Shown piece after piece: positions 8,591 to 17,299 of a stretch of 64,000 nt of DNA. The first letter of the stretch is position 1; each line of letters opens with the position of its first letter. The notes below the pieces were generated by a model. That model did not search any database. It was not told the origin of the DNA and saw only the letters and a list, made by a program, of their open reading frames with translations. Source of the DNA: JACVRW01 sp963757815 (lineage in GTDB: Bacteria; Actinomycetota; Thermoleophilia; Solirubrobacterales; Thermoleophilaceae); the NCBI GenBank assembly GCA_963757815.1, contig CAVWSN010000025.1, forward strand, positions 62,001-126,000, in the 5' to 3' direction. Position numbers and translations under genes: made by a program.

Positions 8591-8596
8591 GGGCTA

Positions 8597-9346
8597 CTAG
8601 ATCCTGGCAAGTCCGCCGCTCACGCCGAGCGACTGACCGGTCACATACGAGGCGTCGTCGGAGGCGAGGAACGAGATCACGGCCGCCACCTCGTCGGGCT
8701 GCCCGAGCCGGCGCAGGTTCGTGGAGCTGATCATCGTGTCGACGATTCGCTTTCCGACGTCGCCCAGCTGCTCGGGTGCGGCCATCAGGAGCGGCGTCTC
8801 GATCGGGCCTGGCGCCACCGCGTTGCAGGTGATCCCGTAGCGGCCGTTCTCGACGGCGATCGTCTTGGTGAAGCCGATCACACCCGCCTTGGCGGCGGAG
8901 TAGACCGCCGAGCCGCTAGAGCCGACGCGCCCGGCCTCTGAGGCCGTGTTGACGATGCGCCCGCGGCGGCGCTCCTGCATTCCGGGCAGGACAGCGTGGG
9001 TGACGGCGATGACCCCGCGGAGGTTCACGGCGAGCACCCGGTCCCAAAGCTCAGGATCGGTGTCCGTGAACCAGCTCCACTCGTCGTAACCGGCGTTGTT
9101 GACGAGCACGTCGACGGGTCCGAGCTGGGACTCGGCTCCGGCGACGGCGGCGGCGATCGACTCGGTCGAACGTACGTCGAGCTCGAACGGCGCGCCCTCG
9201 ATCTCGTCGGCGACCGCGTGGGCGCCCTCGAGGTTCAGGTCGGTCACCGCGACGCGGGCGCCCTCGGCGGCCAGACGGCGGCAGGTGGCGGCGCCGATCC
9301 CGGAGGCGCCGCCGGTCACGAGAGCTGTGCGGTCCGCGAGTCTCAA
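8597..9346 (-). CDS. SDR family oxidoreductase (3-oxoacyl-ACP reductase-like)
   Basis: 249 residues from TTG 9346, which gives the usual SDR beginning (M)RLADRTALVTGGASGIG. Cofactor motif TGGxxGIG (~12-18), NNAG (~84), catalytic Ser region (VNTASEAG) and YSAAK (Y-x-x-x-K), and a C-terminal YVTGQSLGVSGG as in FabG-type enzymes. An Asp (VTDLN) after beta-2 suggests NAD(H) preference. The open frame continues far upstream, but that part is not SDR-like and would cover the fbiC promoter. First gene of the run SDR, HMG-CoA lyase, SLC13, MFS; divergent from fbiC. Substrate unknown. Confidence 0.87.
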   Translation of the reverse strand: MRLADRTALVTGGASGIGAATCRRLAAEGARVAVTDLNLEGAHAVADEIEGAPFELDVRSTESIAAAVAGAESQLGPVDVLVNNAGYDEWSWFTDTDPELWDRVLAVNLRGVIAVTHAVLPGMQERRRGRIVNTASEAGRVGSSGSAVYSAAKAGVIGFTKTIAVENGRYGITCNAVAPGPIETPLLMAAPEQLGDVGKRIVDTMISSTNLRRLGQPDEVAAVISFLASDDASYVTGQSLGVSGGLARI

Positions 9347-9351
9347 GCCGC

Positions 9352-9369
9352 GGCAGCCTAGCGGCTGCC
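9352..9369. promoter_or_regulatory. 7-bp perfect hairpin/operator-like repeat between SDR and fbiC
   Basis: GGCAGCC-TAGC-GGCTGCC lies in the ~40-bp gap between the divergent SDR and fbiC starts. It may be an operator for a dimeric regulator or a leader hairpin of fbiC. Only the symmetry supports it. Confidence 0.3.
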
Positions 9370-9389
9370 TTGGCCATATGCTCTCCACG

Positions 9390-11614
9390 ATGCGGCGCCG
9401 CATCACCTTCTCGCGCAACGTAACGCTGTCGCTCTCGCGCACCTGCGTGTCGCATTGCAAGTACTGCGCGTTCGCGACCCACCGGCCCCATCTGCACGAG
9501 CCGGACGAGGTGGAGCGGCTGCTCGACGGCGCCGTCCGCCGGCGCGTCAAGGAGCTGCTCGTCCTCACCGGCGACGATCCGGCCTACCACCCCGGCGTGC
9601 GCGAGCGGCTGCGGGCGCTCGGCTTCGACGATTTCGTCGCCTACGTCGCGTGGTGCTGCGAGCGCGCGCTCGAGCGCGGCATCCTGCCGCACACCAATCT
9701 CGGCGCTCTCGGGCGGGACGACCTGGCGCGGCTGCGCGAGGTCACCGGCTCGCAGGGAATGATGCTCGAGTCGCTGCGCGACGACCTCGTCGCGCACCAG
9801 GGGTCCCCCACCAAGGATCCGCTGCTGCGGCTCGGGACGATCCGCGCCGCGGGCGAGCTTCAGATCCCGTTCACCAGCGGGATCCTCGTGGGCATCGGCG
9901 AGAGCGAGGACGACCGCGTGGCGGCGCTCGAGGCGCTCGCCGCCCTGCACGCCGAGCACGGCCACCTCCAGGAGGTGATCCTGCAGAACTTCGTCCCCCA
10001 CCCGCGCTACTACGGCGCCGAGCCCGCCGAGATCGCCGACGAGGCGCAGCGCGGCGCGCGGCCCGCCGGCACGGCGGTCGAGCTCCCCTCCTGGGCGACG
10101 CCGATCTCGCTCGACCACATGCGCCGCCTGGTGCGCGAGTGTCGCCGGCTGATGCCTGACGTGGGCATCCAGATCCCGCCGAACCTGTCCGACTGGTGGA
10201 TGCCGCTCGTCGAGGAGGGCGCCACAGACCTGGGCGGACTCTCGGCCAACGGCGACCACATCTCCCCCGAGCACCCCTTCCCGTCCGTGCACGAGATGCG
10301 CAAGCGGCTCGCCCCGCGCGGTTACGCGCTGACGGAGCGGCTGTGCGTGTACCCGCAGTACATGGACTCGTCCTGGCTCGAGCAGGGCGTGCTCGACGTG
10401 ATCAAGACGAGCTACTGGTCGTTCATCCCGCGGCGCGGCTCGGGCCGGCGCGAGGACCGGGCGATCCGCTCCGAGCTCGCGGCGGGCGCGATCGCCCGCG
10501 CGCGTGACGGCGCCGCGCTCTCGGAGGACGAGCTGACCGCGCTCTTCGGCGAAACCCGCCCCGAGGCGATCGAGGACATGCGCCAGGCGGCGGACGAGCT
10601 CCGCAGCGAGCTCGCCGGCGAGACCGTGACCTTCGTCGTCAACCGCAACATCAACGTCTCCAACATCTGCACGGTCGGCTGTGCCTTCTGCGGCTTCGGC
10701 CAGGGCCGGCGCTCCCCCGACGCCTACGAGCACTCGGAGGAGGAGTTCCGCCGGCGCGTGCTCGAGGCGGTCGAGTTCGGGGCCACCGAGATCTGCATGC
10801 AGTCGGGCATCCACCCGGACTGGACGATCGCCGACTACGAGAAGTGGCTGCGGCTCGCCAAGGACACGGCACCTGAGATCCACCTGCACGCGTACTCGCC
10901 GATGGAGATCGACCATCTGGCGGGCGAGCTCCCGCTCGACGAGGTGTTCGCGCGACTGCTCGACGCCGGCCTCGGTTCCGTCCCCGGCACCGCGGCGGAG
11001 GTGCTGCACGACGGCGTCCGCCAGCGCATCTCGCCGAACAAGCTGCCGGCGGGGCGCTGGGTCGAGATCGTCGAGGCCGCCCACCGGGCCGGGCTGCGCA
11101 GCACCGTGACGGTGATGTTCGGGCATGTCGAGGAGCCGTGGGAGCTTGCCGAGCACATGCGCGTGGTGCGCTCGCTCCAGGAACGCACCGGCGGCTTCAC
11201 CGAGTTCGTGCCGCTCTCCTTCATCCCCTACCACACCCTTCTGGGCCGGACCCACGGCATCGAGGAGCTCTCCCGCGAGGAGAACCTCAAGCACACCGCC
11301 GTCTTCAGGCTGGCGCTCGGGCGCACCATCCCGAGCCTCCAGGCAAGCTGGGTGAAGATGGGGCTCGACGCCGCCACCGAAGCGCTGCGCTGGGGCGTCA
11401 ACGACCTCGGCGGCACGCTCATGGAGGAATCGATCTCGCGCATGGCGGGCTCCCAGCACGGGGTCAGGCTCGAGCCCGGAGACCTGATCGCCGCTGCCCA
11501 CGCCGCCGGCCGGCCCGCGGCCGAGCGGGACACGCTCTACGGGATCCGGCGCCGCTTCGAGCTCTCGCGCCGAGCCGCGGCTGCCGCGGCGCGGCGATGG
11601 GCTCTGCCGCGTGA
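9390..11614 (+). CDS. fbiC: FO synthase, fused CofG-CofH (7,8-didemethyl-8-hydroxy-5-deazariboflavin synthase)
   Basis: Two radical-SAM domains in one chain: the CofG half with the cluster motif CVSHCKYC (C19, C23, C26) and the CofH half with CTVGCAFC (C427, C431, C434). It makes the deazaflavin FO from a pyrimidine precursor and tyrosine, the first step of coenzyme F420 synthesis. Conserved late motifs (GVNDLGGTLMEE, ISRMAG) are at ~670-690. Start may be ATG 9390 or 9378. The frame has no stop near the family's usual end and runs on to 11981 through fgd in the wrong frame. One base missing near 11540-11600 would bring in the TGA at 11612-11614, which overlaps the fgd GTG as GTGA; I end the gene there. 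Confidence 0.9.
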
Positions 11615-12618
11615 GCGTTCGCATCGGCTACAAGGCCTCGGCCGAGCAGTTCGACCCGGTGACACTGCTCGAGTACGCGCAGCAGGCGGAGGAGAGCGGG
11701 CTCGAGATAGTCGCCGTGTCGGACCACTTCCAGCCCTGGCGCCACAGCGACGGCCACTCGCCGGCGGTTCTGCCGTGGCTGGGCGCGGCCGGACAGCGCA
11801 CCTCGAGCGCCCTGCTCGGCACGAGCGTCCTGACGCCGACGATGCGCTACGAGCCGGCGATTGTGGCTCAGGCCTTCGCCACGCTCGAGCGCCTCACGCC
11901 CGGCCGGGTGTTTCTCGGGGTGGGGACCGGCGAGGCGATGAACGAAGCGCCCGTTATGGGCGGCGAGTTCCCTGGCAATAAGGAGCGCCGCCTGCGGCTT
12001 GCCGAGGCGATCGAGCTCATCCGCCGCCTGTGGACCGAGGAGCGGGTCGACTTCGAGGGCGACTACTACCGGACCGTCAAGGCCACGATCTACGACAAGC
12101 CAGACGAGCCTGTGCCGATCTACGTGGCGGCGTCCGGGCCGCTCGCGGCCAAACTCGCGGGCCGGGTCGGCGACGGCTTCATCTGCACGAGCGGCAAGGA
12201 CCCGGCGCTCTACGACGAGCTGCTCGCCAAGGTGGCCGAGGGCGCCGAGCAGGCCGGGCGCGACCCGGCCGCCATCCGCCGGATGATCGAGATCAAGGTG
12301 TCCTACGACCGCGACCGCGAGCTGGCGGTCCGGAACACCCACTGGTGGGCGGCGCTTGCCCTGACACCGGACCAGAAGCAAGGCATCGAGGACCCGATCG
12401 AGCTGGAGCGGCTTGCGGACGCGAACATCGACCAGGCCACAACGCGCTTCATCGTCTCGGACGACCCGGAGGAGACCGCCGTGAGGATCCGCTTCTATGC
12501 GGACCTCGGCTTCGACGAGCTCCTCCTGCACGCCCCGGGACCCGACCAGCCCCGCTTTTTCGAGCAGTTCCGAGAGGACGTGCTGCCACTGCTGCGCGAG
12601 CGCGTTGCGCGCGGATAA
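11611..12618 (+). CDS. fgd: F420-dependent glucose-6-phosphate dehydrogenase
   Basis: 335 residues, almost exactly the length of mycobacterial FGD1. It follows that family throughout: GYKASAEQF, VSDHFQPWRH (D and H near the F420 and catalytic site), LLGTSVLTPT, FLGVGTGEAMNE, GDYYR, GDGFICTSGK and HAPGPDQ. FGD oxidises glucose-6-phosphate to the lactone and reduces F420 to F420H2, supplying electrons to F420-dependent enzymes. Starts with GTG at 11611 directly at the end of fbiC. Its presence inside the F420 biosynthesis locus means that the cofactor is made and reduced here. A hydroxymycolic-acid or other sugar-phosphate specific variant is the main alternative. Confidence 0.92.
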   Translation: MSVRIGYKASAEQFDPVTLLEYAQQAEESGLEIVAVSDHFQPWRHSDGHSPAVLPWLGAAGQRTSSALLGTSVLTPTMRYEPAIVAQAFATLERLTPGRVFLGVGTGEAMNEAPVMGGEFPGNKERRLRLAEAIELIRRLWTEERVDFEGDYYRTVKATIYDKPDEPVPIYVAASGPLAAKLAGRVGDGFICTSGKDPALYDELLAKVAEGAEQAGRDPAAIRRMIEIKVSYDRDRELAVRNTHWWAALALTPDQKQGIEDPIELERLADANIDQATTRFIVSDDPEETAVRIRFYADLGFDELLLHAPGPDQPRFFEQFREDVLPLLRERVARG

Positions 12619-12654
12619 GGTCCCGGCTCCCGCCCTACGGAGAGGAGCACCGGA

Positions 12655-13500
12655 ATGGCAGGACCGCTCGACGGCCGTGTGATCTTCATGTCAGGAGGCA
12701 GCCGCGGCATCGGGCTCGCGATCGCCACACGCGCCGCGCGCGACGGCGCGCGCGTCGCCCTGATGGCCAAGACCGCGGAGCCGCACCCGAAGCTCGCGGG
12801 CACCGTCTACACCGCGGCCGCCGAGATCCAGGCGGCCGGCGGCGACGCGCTGCCCATCGTCGGCGACATCCGCGACGCGGACGCGGTCGACTCCGCCGTG
12901 GCGGAGACGGTGGAGCGCTTCGGCGGGATCGACATCGTCGTCAACAACGCCAGCGCCATCAACCTCTCCCCCATGCGCGACCTCGAGGTCAAGCGCTTCG
13001 ACCTGATGCAGACGATCAACCCGCGCGGCACCTTCGTCGTGACGAAGGCCTGCCTGCCGCACCTGCGCCAGTCGGACCACGCCCACGTGCTGACGCTCTC
13101 GCCGCCGCTGTCGGCCGACGCGCGCTGGCTACAGGGCCACAGCGCCTACACGCTCTCGAAGATGGGCATGACGATGATCACGCTTGGGGTCGCGGCGGAC
13201 GAGGCGGAGGCCGGTGTGGCCGCCAACTGCCTCTGGCCGCGGACGATCATCGCGACCGCCGCCGTCCAGAACCTGCTCGGCGGCGACGAGGCGATGGCCC
13301 GCTCGCGAACACCGGAGATCGTCGCTGACGCCGCCCACGCGATTCTCGTGCGCGACCCTCGCGAGTGCACGGGCAACACGTTTATCGACGATGAGCTGCT
13401 CGCCGAGGAAGGCATCACCGACCTCAGCGGCTACTCGGCCGAGGGGGCCGAGCTCGCGCTCGACATATTCGTGGACGGGTGGCCGGCGGCGCAGCGCTGA
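12655..13500 (+). CDS. SDR oxidoreductase, HSDL2-like
   Basis: 281 residues with a good ribosome-binding site (GGAGAGGAG). The SDR cofactor motif is SGGSRGIG (~14-21), then NNASA (~98), and Y-x-x-x-K as YTLSK (~163). The long beta-4/alpha-4 region, LTLSPPLS in place of the usual catalytic-Ser strand, and the C-terminal GNTFIDDELL match hydroxysteroid-dehydrogenase-like 2 and related proteins of acyl or terpenoid metabolism. It lies between fgd and cofD, overlapping cofD by 22 bp, so it is part of the F420 operon. An F420-linked role is only suggested by position; SDRs normally use NAD(P)H. Confidence 0.85.
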   Translation: MAGPLDGRVIFMSGGSRGIGLAIATRAARDGARVALMAKTAEPHPKLAGTVYTAAAEIQAAGGDALPIVGDIRDADAVDSAVAETVERFGGIDIVVNNASAINLSPMRDLEVKRFDLMQTINPRGTFVVTKACLPHLRQSDHAHVLTLSPPLSADARWLQGHSAYTLSKMGMTMITLGVAADEAEAGVAANCLWPRTIIATAAVQNLLGGDEAMARSRTPEIVADAAHAILVRDPRECTGNTFIDDELLAEEGITDLSGYSAEGAELALDIFVDGWPAAQR

Positions 13501-14396
13501 CCGTCCTCCTGTCGGGCGGTAGCGGGGGGGCCAAGCTCGCCCGCGGAATGCTCGAGGTCTGCTCAGAGCTGACCGTCGTCGCCAACACCGGCGACGACAT
13601 CGAGGTCTACGGCGTCCACGTCTCGCCCGATCCGGACCTCGTGACCTACTGGCTCGCGGATGAGATCGACGAGCGCGGCTGGGGCCTGCGGGGCGACACC
13701 TGGAGGGTGATGGAGGCGCTCGAGGCCGCGGGCCGCCCGCACTGGTTCCGGCTCGGGGACCGCGACGTCGCGATGTGTCTGGTGCGGACGGAGCGGCTGC
13801 GCGCGGGCGACCCGCTGACCGAGGCTCACGCCGCCGTCGTCGAGGCGATGGGCGTCGGCGCCCGCGTGCTCCCTATGTCCGACCAGCGCGTGGCCACCTG
13901 GGTCGGCGCCCGCGGCCGCACGATGCCGTTCCAGGAGTTCATGATCGTGGAGCGGGCGGAGGGCCCGATCGAGGCCGTGGAGCTTCGCGGGCTGGAGCGG
14001 GCACGGCCCTCCGGCGCGGTGCTGGACGCGATCGCCCGGGCCGGGACGATCGTGATCGGGCCCTCGAACCCCGTTATCTCGATCGAGCCGATCCTGGCAC
14101 TGCCCGGGATGCGCGAGGCGCTGCGGTCGGCGGCGGCCCCCGTGGTGGCGGTGAGCCCATTCGTGGGCGGCCGCTCGCTGAAGGGGCCGACCGTCGAGTT
14201 CTGCCGGTTTGCCGGCATCGAGCCAAACGCGACGGGCATCGCCGCCGCCTACGGCGACGTGCTCGACGGGATCGTCGCGGACGAGGAGGCGGAGGGCATG
14301 CCCTGTCTCGTGACCGACACGCTGATGGAGAGCCCCGGCGAGCGGATCGCGCTGGCGACGAAGACCCTCGACTTTGCGACGAACCTCTCCTCCTGA
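13479..14396 (+). CDS. cofD: 2-phospho-L-lactate transferase (CofD/FbiA)
   Basis: 305 residues starting at GTG 13479 inside the end of the SDR gene. The N-terminus LTVLLSGGSGGAKLARG is the nucleotide-binding start of CofD. Also seen are NTGDDIEVYGVHVSPDPD, GWGLRGDTWR, WFRLGDRD and PSNPVISIEPIL, all family hallmarks. It transfers the lactyl- or enolpyruvyl-phosphate unit from the guanylylated donor made by CofC/FbiD to FO, giving F420-0 or dehydro-F420-0. It is followed 56 bp later by cofC. Confidence 0.93.
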   Translation: MAGGAALTVLLSGGSGGAKLARGMLEVCSELTVVANTGDDIEVYGVHVSPDPDLVTYWLADEIDERGWGLRGDTWRVMEALEAAGRPHWFRLGDRDVAMCLVRTERLRAGDPLTEAHAAVVEAMGVGARVLPMSDQRVATWVGARGRTMPFQEFMIVERAEGPIEAVELRGLERARPSGAVLDAIARAGTIVIGPSNPVISIEPILALPGMREALRSAAAPVVAVSPFVGGRSLKGPTVEFCRFAGIEPNATGIAAAYGDVLDGIVADEEAEGMPCLVTDTLMESPGERIALATKTLDFATNLSS

Positions 14397-14452
14397 CGGC
14401 GAGGCCGAGAGCGGTGCCGCGCTAGTCTCGCTCGAGTCGCCCGGCCGTCTCG

Positions 14453-15142
14453 ATGAGAACGATCGCGATCCTTCCGGTGAAGAGCTTCAACGCGGCGAAG
14501 CAACGTCTCGCCGGCATGCTCGGAGCCGGCTCGCGCCAGGCCTTGGCGCAGGCGATGTTCTCGGACGTGCTGACGACGCTGCGCCATGTGCCAGGGCTGG
14601 ACGCCGTTGCGGTCGTGACCTCCGATCGGGTGGCGGAGTCAGCCGCACTGGGGGAGCGTGTCCAGGTGCTGCGGGACACCGAGCAGACGGGGCAGTCGGC
14701 TGCCACGCTGATCGGCATCCGCTACGCGCAGGCCGCCGGCTACGAGCGAGTGCTGCTCGTGCCGGGCGACACTCCGCTGGTTGACCCACACGAGGTGAGC
14801 CGGCTGCTCGGGCTCGAGACAGCGGTCGCGATCGTCCCCGACCGTCACGGCACGGGCACGAACGCGCTGCTGATCTCGCCGCCCGACGCGATTGCCCCGA
14901 GCTTCGGCCCCGGCAGCTTCGAGCGTCACGTGGTCGCGGCGCGGGCGGCGGCGGTCGGGTACTCGATCGAACGCGTGCCGGGGCTGATGTTCGACGTCGA
15001 CACGCCGGACGATCTCGCGGACCTCTCGACCGAGCTCGACGGCCGGCGCGGGAAGGCGCCCTCGACGCGCGGTGCGCTGCGCCAGCTCGACCGCTCCCAT
15101 GCCCGCGCCGCGGCGGCACGGGTCGCGCCGGCGTCGGCCTGA
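14453..15142 (+). CDS. cofC: 2-phospholactate/phosphoenolpyruvate guanylyltransferase (CofC/FbiD)
   Basis: 229 residues. N-terminus MRTIAILPVKSFNAAKQRLAG is the nucleotidyltransferase start (P-V-K-x-x-x-x-K-x-R). LLVPGDTPLVDP carries the metal-binding Asp and RHGTGTNALL (~140) is characteristic of CofC; FGPGSFERH and MFDVDTPDDL close the domain. The enzyme activates 2-phospholactate or PEP with GTP for CofD. The last ~35 residues are basic and unusual. It follows cofD and precedes cofE on the same strand; the end is 28 bp from the chosen cofE start. Confidence 0.92.
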   Translation: MRTIAILPVKSFNAAKQRLAGMLGAGSRQALAQAMFSDVLTTLRHVPGLDAVAVVTSDRVAESAALGERVQVLRDTEQTGQSAATLIGIRYAQAAGYERVLLVPGDTPLVDPHEVSRLLGLETAVAIVPDRHGTGTNALLISPPDAIAPSFGPGSFERHVVAARAAAVGYSIERVPGLMFDVDTPDDLADLSTELDGRRGKAPSTRGALRQLDRSHARAAAARVAPASA

Positions 15143-15170
15143 GCTTCCGCCCGCGCGTAGCCTCCCGGCG

Positions 15171-15923
15171 GTGCCGCCGCTCAGCTGTGTGGCCCTTCCG
15201 GGGCTCCCGCCCATCGCCGAGGGTGACGATCTCGCCGCCCTGATCGCCGCGGCCGCGCCGCAGGACCTCGCCGACGGCGACGTGCTGGTGGTGGCCCACA
15301 AGGTGGTGTCGAAGGCCGAGGGCCGCGTGCGGCGGCTGGCCGATATCGCGCCCGGTGAGCGGGCCCGCGGGCTCGCCGCGGAGCACCGGAAGGACCCGCG
15401 CCTCGTGCAGGCGGTGCTCGACGAGTCGGCCGAGCTGCTGCGCGCGGTCGATGGTGTGCTCATCTGCGTGACGCGGCACGGCTTGGTGTGCGCCAACGCG
15501 GGCATCGACCAGTCGAACGCGGCCGCCGGCGGCGAGCTGGTCCTGCTGCCGGAGGACCCCGACGCGTCGGCGCGGCGGCTGCGTGCCGGGATCGAGGCGG
15601 AGCGCGGCGTGCGTCCCGCGGTGGTGATCGCCGACTCCTTCGGCAGGGCATGGCGCCTGGCCCAGACCGACGTGGCGATCGGGGCCGCGGGGCTTGTGCC
15701 CGTCGATCACTGGCACGGCCGCCCGGACGCGTTCGGCCGCGAGCTGCGCGTGACCTCGATCGCGATCGCCGACGCCACGGCGGCCGCGGCCGACCTGGCG
15801 CGCGCCAAGGACTCACGCGAGCCGGCGGTGCTGGTGCGCGGCATCGAGCGCTACGTCACACGCGATGACGGGCCGGGCGCGGCGGCGCTACGGCGCCCGC
15901 GCGAGCAGGACCTGTTCCGCTGA
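15171..15923 (+). CDS. cofE: coenzyme F420-0:L-glutamate ligase (CofE / FbiB N-terminal domain)
   Basis: 250 residues from GTG 15171; the frame is open further upstream, but CofE begins at this point (ALPGLPPIAEGDDLAALI). Seen are VVAHKVVSKAEGR, TRHGLVCANAGIDQSN, DSFGRAWRLAQTDVAIG and HGRPDAFGREL, the metal and GTP-binding motifs of the family. It adds gamma-linked glutamates to F420-0 with GTP. Unlike mycobacterial FbiB there is no C-terminal nitroreductase/FMN domain, so dehydro-F420-0 reduction, if it happens, must be done elsewhere. Last gene of the F420 run; a hairpin repeat follows at 15949. Confidence 0.93.
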   Translation: MPPLSCVALPGLPPIAEGDDLAALIAAAAPQDLADGDVLVVAHKVVSKAEGRVRRLADIAPGERARGLAAEHRKDPRLVQAVLDESAELLRAVDGVLICVTRHGLVCANAGIDQSNAAAGGELVLLPEDPDASARRLRAGIEAERGVRPAVVIADSFGRAWRLAQTDVAIGAAGLVPVDHWHGRPDAFGRELRVTSIAIADATAAAADLARAKDSREPAVLVRGIERYVTRDDGPGAAALRRPREQDLFR

Positions 15924-15948
15924 GCGCGAGCCCGACCTCCAGAACAAA

Positions 15949-15984
15949 CCCGGATCGATGTCGTCCGGCGACATCAAGGCGGGC
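15949..15984 (-). repeat. dispersed hairpin repeat, copy A
   Basis: Core GATGTCG-TCCGG-CGACATC (15957-15975), a perfect 7-bp hairpin. Read on the minus strand, the block matches nearly base for base the block at 36131-36163 (GCCTTGATGTCGCC then GACGACATCGA). It lies between the converging ends of cofE and the DUF839 gene, where it could also act as a terminator. Confidence 0.6.
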
Positions 15985-16007
15985 TTGTAGGGCCCGAACG
16001 CGGGGGG

Positions 16008-17192
16008 TCAGGCCCCCTTGAAGGGCCCCGTCACCTCGTAGATGGCGCCCGGCCCGGGCTCGGCGTCGCTCTTCGGGAAGGCCCGCTGCGACGCGAAGAA
16101 CATGCGCCGGCCGCTCGGATCGAAGGTCACACCGGTCAGCTCGGAGCGCTCGTGCTGAGGACCCGTCACCGACAGGAACTTCGCGACGCGGCGGTCGCGG
16201 TCGATCACGCCCATGTCGATCTCGTCGGTGGCAAGGTCCTCGCAGACGAACACCTCGCCCGCGCGCGAGCCGGTCAGCTGGTCCACGCGCAGCAGCGGGG
16301 CGCTTCGCGAGGCGAGGCCGTCGTAGATGACCTCGATGCGCTCGCGGCGGGTGTCGTAGGCGTGTACGCGGTGGTCGGCGGTGGTGGCCACGTAGAGCGT
16401 GTGGCCGTCGAGCCAGACGCCCTCGCCGCGCTCGAGCTGCGCCGAGTCCTCGACCTGCCTCCGCGTGCGCTCGCGGCGCGCGAGCGGATCGGGCACCTCG
16501 ACCCACTCGACCGCACCGCCCCGCACGCGTGCGATCTCCAGCAGCCCCTTGGAGAGGTCGGGCCATTCGGCGGGCGTGTACCGGTACAGGCCTCCGTCGA
16601 TCAGGTCCTCGGTCAGGTAGACGCGCCTGTCCTCGGCGTCAACGGCAGCGGCCTCGTGCTTGAAGATCCCCATCGCCGGGTGCGCCACCGCCCGGTGGCG
16701 CCCGCTCGGGTCGCACTCCCAGACCCGGCCCTCCTCGACCTCCTCGCACGAGAGCCAGGTGCCCCACGGAGTGCCGCCGCCCGAGCAGTTCTGCGTCGTG
16801 CCGGAAAGGATCCGGTACGCGTCCTCGACCCGCCCGTCGCGACCGAACCGGAGCGCGGAGGCGCCGCCCTCGAAGTCCTCCGAGTTCGACACCAGCACGA
16901 AGCCGCCGCCCTCGTTGGGGAAGGTCGCCATCCCATCCGACGCGATGTGCCACCGATAGTCCGTGCCGGGCACGACCTCATCGCCCCGCGCGACCACCCG
17001 AGAGCGGAAGCCTGGCGGTAGCCGAACGCCGTTCTCGTCGGGCGGGCCGAGCGGGCCGTAGCCCCGCCCGCGCCGCAGCGGACGGCTCTCCGCGGAGCCG
17101 AACAGGTCATCCCAGAAGGCGGCGCCCAGCGACACCGCCGCCACTCCCCCGATGCCCATTCCGATCAGCTCGCGGCGGCGGATGGTGCGCAT
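16008..17192 (-). CDS. Tat-exported DUF839/PhoX-like protein
   Basis: 394 residues from ATG 17192. The N-terminus has a twin-arginine signal (TIRRRELIGMGIGG then a hydrophobic stretch). The rest is a beta-propeller-like DUF839 protein: ASDGMATFPNEGGGFVLVSN, NCSGGGTPWGTWLSCEE, FKHEAAAVDAEDRRVYLTED, YRYTPAEW, and a late FDPSGRRMFFASQR. PhoX phosphatases of this family bind iron and calcium and cleave phosphate esters outside the cytoplasm. The WxSCEE and KHE motifs fit, but phosphatase activity is not certain for the shorter members. Monocistronic; convergent with the F420 operon. Confidence 0.82.
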   Translation of the reverse strand: MRTIRRRELIGMGIGGVAAVSLGAAFWDDLFGSAESRPLRRGRGYGPLGPPDENGVRLPPGFRSRVVARGDEVVPGTDYRWHIASDGMATFPNEGGGFVLVSNSEDFEGGASALRFGRDGRVEDAYRILSGTTQNCSGGGTPWGTWLSCEEVEEGRVWECDPSGRHRAVAHPAMGIFKHEAAAVDAEDRRVYLTEDLIDGGLYRYTPAEWPDLSKGLLEIARVRGGAVEWVEVPDPLARRERTRRQVEDSAQLERGEGVWLDGHTLYVATTADHRVHAYDTRRERIEVIYDGLASRSAPLLRVDQLTGSRAGEVFVCEDLATDEIDMGVIDRDRRVAKFLSVTGPQHERSELTGVTFDPSGRRMFFASQRAFPKSDAEPGPGAIYEVTGPFKGA

Positions 17193-17299
17193 GCCCGGCC
17201 AGTGTGGCAGCGCACGCCGACGCTCGGTGAAGACCGTGCAAACAGCGGGTGAAGCTGGTGTGACCGTGCCGCGCCGGCGGGCCGCGACGCGGGCCGGGC

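Noticed and set aside
9051..11624. An 857-codon open frame on the minus strand opposite fbiC
   Set aside because: It is the mirror of the fbiC coding sequence in a GC-rich genome; it shows no domain, and fbiC motifs on the plus strand are unmistakable.
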